From NCBI GenBank assembly GCA_003560215.1, contig PWIY01000308.1, forward strand, positions 1 through 7,468: DNA of 7,468 nucleotides, written 5' to 3'. The DNA is from Bacteroidales bacterium (lineage in GTDB: Bacteria > Bacteroidota > Bacteroidia > Bacteroidales > UBA7960). The number at the start of each line of letters is the position of its first letter. Within the stretch, counting starts at the first letter, position 1. The position numbers were made by a program, and so were the translations under genes. Shown piece after piece: positions 1-5,405 of this stretch. Below the pieces are notes generated by a model. The model ran no database searches. It had not been told where the DNA came from and worked only from the letters and a program-made list of their open reading frames with translations.

Positions 1-1039
1 CAGGTGAAAAGTAATCTTCGTTGACGGGGCTCGGATCGAAATAGGCCCCTGCCCGAACCAGCAACTCCTGGTTTACGCGGTACTCGCCTCCTATTCTGGC
101 AATGAGTGTGTTGCTGTAATTTCTTGGGTTGCGGCTGTCTGCCAGGGCGGGCGTATTGGTTTCAAAATCGAAATGCAATTCCTCATACACATCCCAGAAG
201 ACATAATTCAGAGAAATTCCTGCCATCAGGTCGCGTGTGAACTGGTACGACAATCCGAAATCCAGGTTGGCCGGCAACGGCAGGCTGACTGCCACCCTGT
301 TTTCGGCCGGAAAATTCCCGGCAAGGGATGAAGGTACCGAGAATAAGGCATCTGCATCCTCCAGGTCCATGTCAATGTGTGAACGGTAGCTGAGTCCGGC
401 TTTCAGCCCGCCCGGGTGGGAAAACTGGATGCCTGCATTGAAACCGTAATTGGCGGTGCTGCCTTCAATGCTGACCCGGCCTTCGCCCCCGGGACCGGTA
501 ACCGGCAATGCCTGTACCATATCCACAGTGCCAAGTGCATAAACGAAGCCTGCCCCAACCGACACCATATTGCTGATGCGGTAAGAAATCGTTGGCTGGA
601 TGGTGATGGCACGGAGCGAAATGTCCTGTATCAAAAAGCGGCCGGCCCAGCCTTCTTCCCAGGAGAGGTTGTTTCCGTAAGGGGTGTTGACTGCCACACC
701 GGCGGCCAGTCTGCTGGTTAGACGGGTGGCTGCATAAAAATAGAAGGGGGTGCCGGGCGAATTGTCAGTTTTTGCCTTGTAAACGGACGGATGTTCCATC
801 CGGAAAGCTGTGTTTGCAAATATTCCGCTGGCGCCCCCGAGAATGCTTACCTGCTGCGGCATCATGGCCATGCCCCCGGGGTTGAAAAAGGCGGTGCTGG
901 CATCCATGTGGAGGGAGGTCCCGATCAGGCCCATCCCTGTTTGTCTCTGCCCGTGCAGACTTACCTGGTAACCTCCGGCCATCGACAGGGAAGCAGAAAG
1001 CAGCAGGAAAGCTGCTCCTAAAGCAAAAAAACGCATCAT
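1..1039 (-). CDS. FadL/OmpP1/TodX-type outer-membrane transport protein, C-terminus cut by window edge
   Basis: This is an open frame of 346 codons running off the left edge with no stop. It begins at a double ATG (1039 or 1036). Residues 1-21 form a signal peptide: M-M-R, then a Phe/Leu/Ala core, with a likely cleavage after Ser-Met-Ala. The mature start (GGYQVSLHGQRQTGMG) followed by ASTAFFNPGGMAMM matches the FadL N-terminal hatch region, where the family usually has an NPAG motif; here it reads NPGG. The rest alternates short aromatic and small-residue strands (for example FYFYAATRL and YEELHFDFE) as expected of a beta-barrel. Near the cut end it reads VRAGAYFDPSPV, the usual late-barrel FadL motif. 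Known family members import long-chain fatty acids or other hydrophobic molecules across the outer membrane, but the substrate cannot be read here. Full-length relatives are about 400-450 residues, so roughly 50-100 are missing. It lies 214 bp downstream of the kinase gene on the same strand and probably has its own promoter. Confidence 0.85.
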   Translation of the reverse strand, partial: MMRFFALGAAFLLLSASLSMAGGYQVSLHGQRQTGMGLIGTSLHMDASTAFFNPGGMAMMPQQVSILGGASGIFANTAFRMEHPSVYKAKTDNSPGTPFYFYAATRLTSRLAAGVAVNTPYGNNLSWEEGWAGRFLIQDISLRAITIQPTISYRISNMVSVGAGFVYALGTVDMVQALPVTGPGGEGRVSIEGSTANYGFNAGIQFSHPGGLKAGLSYRSHIDMDLEDADALFSVPSSLAGNFPAENRVAVSLPLPANLDFGLSYQFTRDLMAGISLNYVFWDVYEELHFDFETNTPALADSRNPRNYSNTLIARIGGEYRVNQELLVRAGAYFDPSPVNEDYFSP

Positions 1040-1136
1040 TTGGTTATGGTATTTGGTTAAGAATGATTTAAGTAATCCACCAGTTTGAATCGATCATTGA
1101 ATCCGGCAGGGATAAAAACCACGCAATATATAAAAA

Positions 1137-1161
1137 AAACAAATACATTAAACATTTGTTT
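1137..1161. promoter_or_regulatory. Inverted repeat overlapping a weak promoter-like site upstream of the FadL gene
   Basis: AAACAAAT (1137-1144) and ATTTGTTT (1154-1161) form a perfect 8-bp inverted repeat with a 9-nt spacer. The left arm overlaps TGTATTTG on the minus strand (1140-1147), one base off the Bacteroidota -7 consensus TAnnTTTG. No convincing -33 TTTG lies at the right distance. The site is about 100 bp upstream of the FadL start, in the most AT-rich part of the gap. The layout would suit an operator for a dimeric repressor, but that is inference, and AT-rich DNA produces such repeats by chance. Confidence 0.25.
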
Positions 1162-1253
1162 ATGGCGAACATTAAATACAGAATGCCCCCGGATACGCGG
1201 AGGGTTGTCATGTTGGTGATGAAAGCCTGCATCAGTCCGGTGTTTGGGTGGAT

Positions 1254-2789
1254 TCAGCTGTACTGAAAACTGCTCCCGCCGATGAATTCTCTGAGGATGG
1301 ATGTGGGCGGGATATCAAGCGGGTTGATGGGAATGAGCAGGGAGAGAATTCTGGTCAGCCTTTTTACTTCTTCACGGATCTGCTCATTTTCCGCCTTTTC
1401 AGGGTCTGCAATGGCCGGTGCATAGTGGGAAAAAACAGCCAGTTCATAAACCAGCGCAGAGTTGAAAATGGCATGCGCACTTTCCTGAAAGGGGAATATG
1501 CTGTGGTATTCGTTTTTCATGACGTCGGGCCACCGCCTGATGGTTTCGTTAAAACCATATCCCCGAAAGAGGTGATCGCGGACAAGCCTGCGGATCAGTC
1601 TGTGATCGGATGTGGACAATGGAAGGTGGTCGTGAATGTTCAGGGTGCTGAGGGCAGACACATACAGCCGGTAGGAAGGAACATCCAGGGTTTCATCCCA
1701 CAATGCCGGGTTCAGGCCGTGTATGCCTTCTACGATCACATAGGTGTCCGGACTGATCTTTGTGGGTTTTTCTTCGGGAGTGGCTCCGCGGCCGTCAAAA
1801 TGATATCTGGATAAATGGACTTCCCTGCCATCAAGCAGGTCGCGGATTTCTTTGCGAAACAGGTCAAGGTCCAGGGCCGTGATCTGTTCAAAATTTTTCA
1901 TGCCCGTAACCGGATCGTCGGGAATGACGCTGTGCGGGAGGTAATAATTATCCAGTGACAGGATCAGCACCTCTTTTTTCATGACCTTCAGCTCGATTGC
2001 CAGGCGGTTGGCCGATGTGGTTTTCCCTGAGGAGGTGGGCCCGGCCAGGAAAATGATCCTGGGATTGCCGGTGTGTTGTACAATGCTTTCCGCAATCCGG
2101 GAAATACGCCGTGCCTGCCAGGCCTCGGATAATTTGATGAATTCGGGAAGTCTGTCCTGCCGGATGATGTCATTCAGTTCTGCAAAACTGCCGATCCCGA
2201 GGTGCATCATCGTTTCTTCCGTCTCTTCAAACCCGTGAAAATACTTGCTTGTTTCAGGCTTTGGCGGCATGACCCTGTCAAAAAATACCGGGTCGGCTAT
2301 CAGGAAGAAGCCTTTGTGAAACGGAATGAGCCGAAAATCCGCCAGCCGCCTGTAATTTTTCTGAATGTGATTAAGCAGAAGCTCTCCGAAGCCATTGAGG
2401 TGTGCCAGTCGCAGACCATCGGGTTCTGTTTCAAATGGCTTTGATTTGATCAGGTGGATGACATCTTTCCGCTGGCTGGCTTCGAAGTATCGGAGGATTT
2501 TCTCCAGTGGAAGAACCTCATGCCTGAAGCTTTGCCGTTGTTCGATCATTTTCCGTATGCGGCCGGCAATGGCTTCCAGTTCACGGCCGCTGACGGAGTG
2601 ATTTTTAAAATAGCCGTAAACCCCTCCGGGAATGCTGTAGGCAATGTAAAACTGTTTGTTTTTGAGTACCATTCCTGCAGCCTTGTTGAAAAGGACGAGC
2701 AAGTGTTCCATCAGGTTCCGGAAAGATTGCTGCAGGGCTTCCGGTGGCTTGTGGCCGGTGGTATAAAGCCTTGTATCCTGGAGGTTCAT
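1254..2789 (-). CDS. Nucleoside (uridine) kinase-like protein: ThrRS-like N-terminal region plus P-loop kinase, no TGS domain
   Basis: This 511-residue protein has two parts. Residues about 25-230 resemble the ThrRS/AlaRS second-additional-domain-like region found in front of the kinase in bacterial fused nucleoside kinases (FNKAAGM... YSIPGGVYGYF; later HKGFFLIADP, and SEAWQARRISRIAESI just before the kinase). Residues about 243-511 are a uridine-kinase/phosphoribulokinase-type P-loop domain: Walker A GPTSSGKTT (250-258), SLDNYY (278-283, with the likely catalytic Asp280), IVEGIHGLN (352-360), RLIRRLVRDH (397-406), IFPFQE (431-436) and the family's closing IPPTSILREFIGGSSF. By family it should phosphorylate uridine, cytidine or a related nucleoside with ATP or GTP in the cytoplasm; true substrate preference in these fusions is uncertain. 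From memory, Bacteroides relatives are about 550 residues with an N-terminal TGS domain, which this one lacks. The frame stays open upstream to a TGA near 2885 but has no ATG and no TGS-like sequence, so ATG 2789 is the best start. It is transcribed divergently from the DHODH-like gene. Confidence 0.87.
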   Translation of the reverse strand: MNLQDTRLYTTGHKPPEALQQSFRNLMEHLLVLFNKAAGMVLKNKQFYIAYSIPGGVYGYFKNHSVSGRELEAIAGRIRKMIEQRQSFRHEVLPLEKILRYFEASQRKDVIHLIKSKPFETEPDGLRLAHLNGFGELLLNHIQKNYRRLADFRLIPFHKGFFLIADPVFFDRVMPPKPETSKYFHGFEETEETMMHLGIGSFAELNDIIRQDRLPEFIKLSEAWQARRISRIAESIVQHTGNPRIIFLAGPTSSGKTTSANRLAIELKVMKKEVLILSLDNYYLPHSVIPDDPVTGMKNFEQITALDLDLFRKEIRDLLDGREVHLSRYHFDGRGATPEEKPTKISPDTYVIVEGIHGLNPALWDETLDVPSYRLYVSALSTLNIHDHLPLSTSDHRLIRRLVRDHLFRGYGFNETIRRWPDVMKNEYHSIFPFQESAHAIFNSALVYELAVFSHYAPAIADPEKAENEQIREEVKRLTRILSLLIPINPLDIPPTSILREFIGGSSFQYS

Positions 2790-2838
2790 GTTGTGATGAT
2801 CGGTGGTTGCAGAGAATAATAACAGTTGGCTGAGCAGA

Positions 2839-2846
2839 CAAAGATA
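2839..2846 (-). promoter_or_regulatory. Candidate -7 promoter element for the nucleoside kinase gene (proximal)
   Basis: On the minus strand this reads TATCTTTG, an exact match to the Bacteroidota -7 consensus TAnnTTTG. It lies 49 nt before the kinase ATG, so a start site near 2833 would give a leader of about 43 nt. No good TTTG is present 19-21 bp upstream, which weakens the call. Confidence 0.4.
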
Positions 2847-2889
2847 CAGCTTTATCAGACATCCGGGGTTTGCCCGATCTGACCGTTTT

Positions 2890-2922
2890 CAAATGTAATT
2901 TTTTATTGTGAATTTGATAAAA
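2890..2922 (-). promoter_or_regulatory. Candidate distal promoter for the nucleoside kinase gene
   Basis: On the minus strand TTTT (2919-2922) is followed after 21 bp by TACATTTG (2890-2897). The -7 matches TAnnTTTG exactly and the -33 is one base off TTTG. It overlaps the divergent promoter of the DHODH-like gene, so the two could compete. Which of the two kinase promoters is used cannot be decided from sequence. Confidence 0.4.
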
Positions 2923-2936
2923 TTCATGTAGGTTTG
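2905..2936 (+). promoter_or_regulatory. Promoter of the DHODH-like gene (Bacteroidota housekeeping sigma type)
   Basis: ATTG (2905-2908) is followed after 20 bp by TAGGTTTG (2929-2936), an exact -7 match to TAnnTTTG with a one-mismatch -33 at the expected spacing. Transcription would begin near 2943, leaving a leader of about 44 nt before ATG 2987. A second TTTG at 2913-2916 is too close to serve as the -33. Confidence 0.5.
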
Positions 2937-2986
2937 CTACCATAAGCGACACCAAAAGCAAATATCAATCAAAAAACATATCACGC

Positions 2987-3973
2987 ATGATTGACTTATC
3001 AACCACTTACATGGGCCTTCAGCTCAAAAGCCCGGTGATTGTCGGCAGTTCAGGATTGACAAAAAGTATCGGCAACCTTGAACAAATGGAGGAAAAAGGC
3101 GCAGGAGCTGTTGTTCTTAAATCTCTGTTTGAGGAACAGATCAAATTTGAGATCCGGAAGGTTTTTTCTTATGAGGAGGCCCAGAGCAGTTATACTGAAG
3201 CGGAAGATTATATCAGGAATTATGCACGGGAACATACCCTGGACGAATACCTTAATTTGATCCAGGAGGCAAAAAAGAAGCTTTCAATTCCTGTGATTGC
3301 CAGCATCAATTGCTCTACTGCACAGGAGTGGCCCGCTTTTGCCAAAAACATTCAAAAGGCCGGGGCTGATGCCCTGGAGTTGAATGTGTTTGTGTTGCCC
3401 GCCGACATTGAAAGAGAAGGGCGTGATTACGAACAATTGTATGTGGATGTTGCCGAAAATGTCAGGAAAGAAGTCAGCATTCCCGTGTCACTGAAAGTTT
3501 CCAATTATTTTTCCGGCCTCGCCCACACGGTCAAAAAGCTCAGCTGGACCGGGGTCAATGGCGTGGTACTGTTCAACCGCTTCTTTAATCCTGACGTGGA
3601 TACAGAGTCATATAAGATCACCCCCGGCCATCTTTACAGTGAGCCAGAAGAGATCACCCACTCACTGCGCTGGATCGGGATCCTTTCAGGACAGCTTCAG
3701 ACAGATCTTTGTGCTTCAACCGGTGTGCACGACGGGAAAGGTGTCATCAAGCAGCTGTTGGTTGGTGCAAGGGCTGTTCAGGTATGTTCCACGCTTTACA
3801 AAAACGGGCTGGGTCAGCTGGATGTGATCCGGAACGAAATGCTGGAATGGATGGAGCAGCACAACTACACGAAAATATCTGACTTTCAGGGCCGAATGAG
3901 CCAGAAAATGACAAATAACCCCGCAGCATTTCTCCGCGTGCAGTTTATGAAGCATTTTGCAGGGATTGAATAG
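2987..3973 (+). CDS. Dihydroorotate dehydrogenase-like flavoprotein lacking the catalytic cysteine
   Basis: This 328-residue protein has the length and motif order of a class 1A dihydroorotate dehydrogenase TIM barrel. It opens with DLSTTYMGLQLKSPVIVGSSGLT (the usual 'l.NPv..aSG' strand). It has Lys45 in VVLKSL, the ELN motif (131-133), SLKVSNY with an FMN-type Lys170, VVLFNRF (193-199), a phosphate-binding segment STGVHDGKGVIKQLLVGARAVQVCSTLY (244-271), and a C-terminal ISDFQGRM resembling the family's 'I.DFhGklk'. In class 1A enzymes ELN runs on as NLSCPN, with the Cys as catalytic base. Here it reads NVFVLPAD, so the aligned position is Val136. FMN binding looks likely, whereas oxidation of dihydroorotate to orotate is doubtful. 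Such proteins are usually annotated only as 'dihydroorotate dehydrogenase-like', and the true substrate is unknown to me. It is probably monocistronic, with its own promoter upstream and a terminator downstream. Confidence 0.85.
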   Translation: MIDLSTTYMGLQLKSPVIVGSSGLTKSIGNLEQMEEKGAGAVVLKSLFEEQIKFEIRKVFSYEEAQSSYTEAEDYIRNYAREHTLDEYLNLIQEAKKKLSIPVIASINCSTAQEWPAFAKNIQKAGADALELNVFVLPADIEREGRDYEQLYVDVAENVRKEVSIPVSLKVSNYFSGLAHTVKKLSWTGVNGVVLFNRFFNPDVDTESYKITPGHLYSEPEEITHSLRWIGILSGQLQTDLCASTGVHDGKGVIKQLLVGARAVQVCSTLYKNGLGQLDVIRNEMLEWMEQHNYTKISDFQGRMSQKMTNNPAAFLRVQFMKHFAGIE

Positions 3974-3982
3974 GGATTGAAT
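3961..3982 (+). repeat. 11-bp perfect tandem duplication across the DHODH-like stop codon
   Basis: AGGGATTGAAT occurs twice in tandem (3961-3971 and 3972-3982). The first copy encodes the final Gly-Ile-Glu and the T of the TAG stop; the stop is completed by the first two bases of the second copy. The second copy is entirely non-coding. It looks like a small replication-slippage duplication. Confidence 0.8.
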
Positions 3983-4044
3983 AAACGCGGGGGCTGAATG
4001 CGAATGTAAGGATTTGCCGGGGCAATCACCCCTGAGCGTGTTGT

Positions 4045-4076
4045 TAAAGGCCGGGTTGCCGGCCTTTAGATTTTTT
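4045..4076 (+). terminator. Rho-independent terminator after the DHODH-like gene
   Basis: TAAAGGCCGG (4045-4054) pairs perfectly with CCGGCCTTTA (4059-4068) around a GTTG loop, and TTTTTT (4071-4076) follows two bases after the stem. It lies about 70 bp past the stop codon and just before the promoter of the thioredoxin operon, so it insulates the two units. Confidence 0.88.
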
Positions 4077-4088
4077 AACACCTGTGGC

Positions 4089-4120
4089 TTTGCATGCAAT
4101 AAAATATATTGATATCTTTA
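4089..4120 (+). promoter_or_regulatory. Promoter of the thioredoxin operon
   Basis: TTTG (4089-4092) is followed after exactly 20 bp by TATCTTTA (4113-4120). The -33 is perfect and the -7 differs from TAnnTTTG only in its last base. A start near 4127 would give a leader of about 59 nt. That leader is AT-rich and can form a weak 6-bp hairpin, TCACTT (4137-4142) with AAGTGA (4153-4158). No Shine-Dalgarno sequence precedes the ATG, as is usual in this phylum. Confidence 0.6.
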
Positions 4121-4185
4121 TACCTTTAAAAATTTATCACTTTTAATTTTTTAAGTGACTGATTATCAAGCAAAAAAGAAATGTT

Positions 4186-4626
4186 ATGGCCAATAAAACG
4201 AAACTCATGTCTTTGGGAATTGCGCTTGGTGCTGTTTTACTGGTGTTTCTGGCCCATTCTTTAACAGGTTCGGGAACATCCGGAGAGGAAGCTACTGGCA
4301 ACGAACAATCCGATCATGTGGTCATTCTGGATACGGATGGATTTGATGATGCCATCGCTGAGGGCGTGGTTCTTGTGGATTTCTGGGCCACCTGGTGTCC
4401 GCCCTGCCGCATACAGGGGCCGATCATTGAGGATCTGGCCGCAGAGATCAGTGACAGGGCCATCATTTCAAAACTGGATGTGGATGACCATGGAAGCATT
4501 GCCTCCCGTTACGGAATCAGCAGTATTCCCACCTTGCTTATCTTTAAGGACGGAGAAGAAGTGGAAAGGTTTACGGGCGTCCAGCAAAAGGAAACCTTGC
4601 TTGCTGTCCTGGAAAACCACCTCTGA
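4186..4626 (+). CDS. Membrane-anchored or exported thioredoxin (CPPC active site)
   Basis: This 146-residue protein starts with a short basic N-terminus (MANKTK) and a hydrophobic stretch at residues about 8-27. A Gly/Ser/Glu-rich linker (28-44) follows, then a complete thioredoxin fold (45-146). The fold contains VVLVDFWATWCPPC with redox cysteines 71 and 74, the cis-proline loop SSIPT (Pro115), and the usual FKDGEEVERFTG strand pair. The hydrophobic segment has no lipobox cysteine and no clear signal-peptidase site, so an uncleaved signal anchor with the domain in the periplasm is most likely; cleavage cannot be excluded. The Pro-Pro dipeptide between the cysteines differs from the classic CGPC of cytoplasmic TrxA and should alter redox potential. 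It is the first gene of a three-gene operon; the next start is 46 bp downstream. It could reduce exported protein disulfides or assist cytochrome c maturation, but no partner is visible here. Confidence 0.9.
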   Translation: MANKTKLMSLGIALGAVLLVFLAHSLTGSGTSGEEATGNEQSDHVVILDTDGFDDAIAEGVVLVDFWATWCPPCRIQGPIIEDLAAEISDRAIISKLDVDDHGSIASRYGISSIPTLLIFKDGEEVERFTGVQQKETLLAVLENHL

Positions 4627-4672
4627 TGTGTAATTAATCAAGTAATCATCATAAAGTCTCACTTAATTAACT

Positions 4673-5029
4673 ATGGAAAATTTAACCAAGGAAAATTTCA
4701 AGGAAAAAGTATTCGATTTTGAGAATAACAAGGAATGGGCATTTGCAGGCGACAAGCCCTGTATTATTGATTTTTATGCCGACTGGTGTGCCCCCTGCCG
4801 GGCACTGACTCCTGTCATGGAAGAGCTTTCGAAAGAATATGAAGGCAAGGTCGACATTTACAAGATCGATACCGAGAAGGAGCAGGAGCTGGCCGGTATG
4901 TTTGGCATTCGCAGCATTCCGTCTATTTTGTTTGTTCCGAAAGATGGTCAGCCCCAGATGGCCACAGGTGCGCTGCCCAAGGAAACCATCGAAAAAGCCA
5001 TCAAAGATGTGCTGGCTGTGGAGGCTTGA
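4673..5029 (+). CDS. trxA: Thioredoxin (cytoplasmic, CAPC active site)
   Basis: This is a compact thioredoxin of 118 residues with no signal peptide. DFYADWCAPC carries the redox cysteines 39 and 42; the classic motif is WCGPC, so the Gly is Ala here. RSIPS holds the cis-proline (Pro83), and FVPKDGQPQMATGALPKETIEKAI is the C-terminal half typical of Bacteroidota thioredoxins. Cys30, just before the second strand, is an extra thiol. The segment FENNKEWAFAGDKPCIIDF closely follows the pattern I recall for Bacteroides TrxA. It would act as a general protein-disulfide reductase, recharged by thioredoxin reductase, which is not in this window. It is 46 bp after the anchored thioredoxin and 18 bp before the small membrane protein, so the three are probably co-transcribed. 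Confidence 0.93.
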   Translation: MENLTKENFKEKVFDFENNKEWAFAGDKPCIIDFYADWCAPCRALTPVMEELSKEYEGKVDIYKIDTEKEQELAGMFGIRSIPSILFVPKDGQPQMATGALPKETIEKAIKDVLAVEA

Positions 5030-5047
5030 TATTTAAACCTGACCAAT

Positions 5048-5311
5048 ATGGAAACTGAAAAAACGGTCAAACAAGCGAATTCGGGGCAGGAGAAAAAGCA
5101 ACTCCTGCCCCGGTATTTCTCCCGGGCAAAGTACCTTGTGTTTATCGGGATCTTTACCTTTGCCGGGGCAGCCGGCGGTTACCTGTATTATGCCCTGATC
5201 GGTTGCAATACCGGTTCCTGTGCCATTACTTCGAATCCTTACATGAGTATTGCCTGGGGCGGGCTGCTTGGCTACCTGCTGCCTGATTTTTTCGTAAAGG
5301 AAAAGAAGTAA
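5048..5311 (+). CDS. Small membrane protein with a paired-cysteine motif, DUF6132-like
   Basis: This 87-residue protein has a charged N-terminus (1-28, rich in Lys, Glu and Gln) and one hydrophobic helix (about 29-50, YLVFIGIFTFAGAAGGYLYY). A short loop, IGCNTGSCAITSNPYMS (51-67), follows, then a second hydrophobic helix (about 66-82) and a Lys-rich tail. The loop with Cys53 and Cys58 followed by TSNP resembles, from memory, the conserved core of DUF6132 proteins (GC..G.CPITS.P); here the Pro after the second Cys is Ala. By the positive-inside rule both basic ends would be cytoplasmic and the cysteine loop periplasmic. The function is unknown. Its place directly behind two thioredoxins suggests that the cysteine pair is a thiol-disulfide or metal partner in a redox pathway, which is inference. 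Its 3' end faces the convergent permease gene. Confidence 0.8.
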   Translation: METEKTVKQANSGQEKKQLLPRYFSRAKYLVFIGIFTFAGAAGGYLYYALIGCNTGSCAITSNPYMSIAWGGLLGYLLPDFFVKEKK

Positions 5312-5320
5312 GTTCTTCCT

Positions 5321-5352
5321 CATTCCATCCGTCCGGCATTCCATCCGTCCGG
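5321..5352. repeat. 16-bp perfect tandem duplication downstream of the DUF6132-like gene
   Basis: CATTCCATCCGTCCGG occurs twice back to back (5321-5336 and 5337-5352), with the next base (C at 5353) continuing the match. It starts 9 bp after the stop codon, in the convergent intergenic gap. There are only two copies and no protein-coding reading is supported. Confidence 0.85.
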
Positions 5353-5379
5353 CTTATTTGTTAATCATGTGCATTTGGT

Positions 5380-5400
5380 GGTGTTGAACCGGTCAAAACC
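5380..5400 (+). terminator. Weak hairpin between convergent genes, possible terminator
   Basis: GGTGTTGA (5380-5387) can pair with TCAAAACC (5393-5400) around ACCGG, with one G/A mismatch. No proper T-tract follows on either strand, so it is a poor intrinsic terminator. It is nevertheless the only stem of note in the gap where the two transcription units meet. Confidence 0.22.
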
Positions 5401-5405
5401 CTTTG

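Noticed and set aside
1248..1814. A 188-codon plus-strand open frame
   Set aside because: It lies wholly antisense to the kinase domain of the nucleoside kinase, whose motifs are unmistakable, and the translation has no recognisable domain.
2605..2961. A 118-codon minus-strand open frame overlapping the kinase start, considered as a frameshifted TGS domain
   Set aside because: The translation shows no TGS-like pattern, and its downstream half is simply the kinase gene read in the wrong frame.
4012..4036. A GGGG...CCCC hairpin before the main terminator
   Set aside because: It has only a 4-bp stem with no T-tract, and the strong terminator 10 bp further on explains the region.
4137..4158. 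Leader hairpin in front of the anchored thioredoxin as a riboswitch or thermometer
   Set aside because: Only a 6-bp stem with a 10-nt AT-rich loop is visible. It neither covers the start codon nor resembles a known riboswitch.
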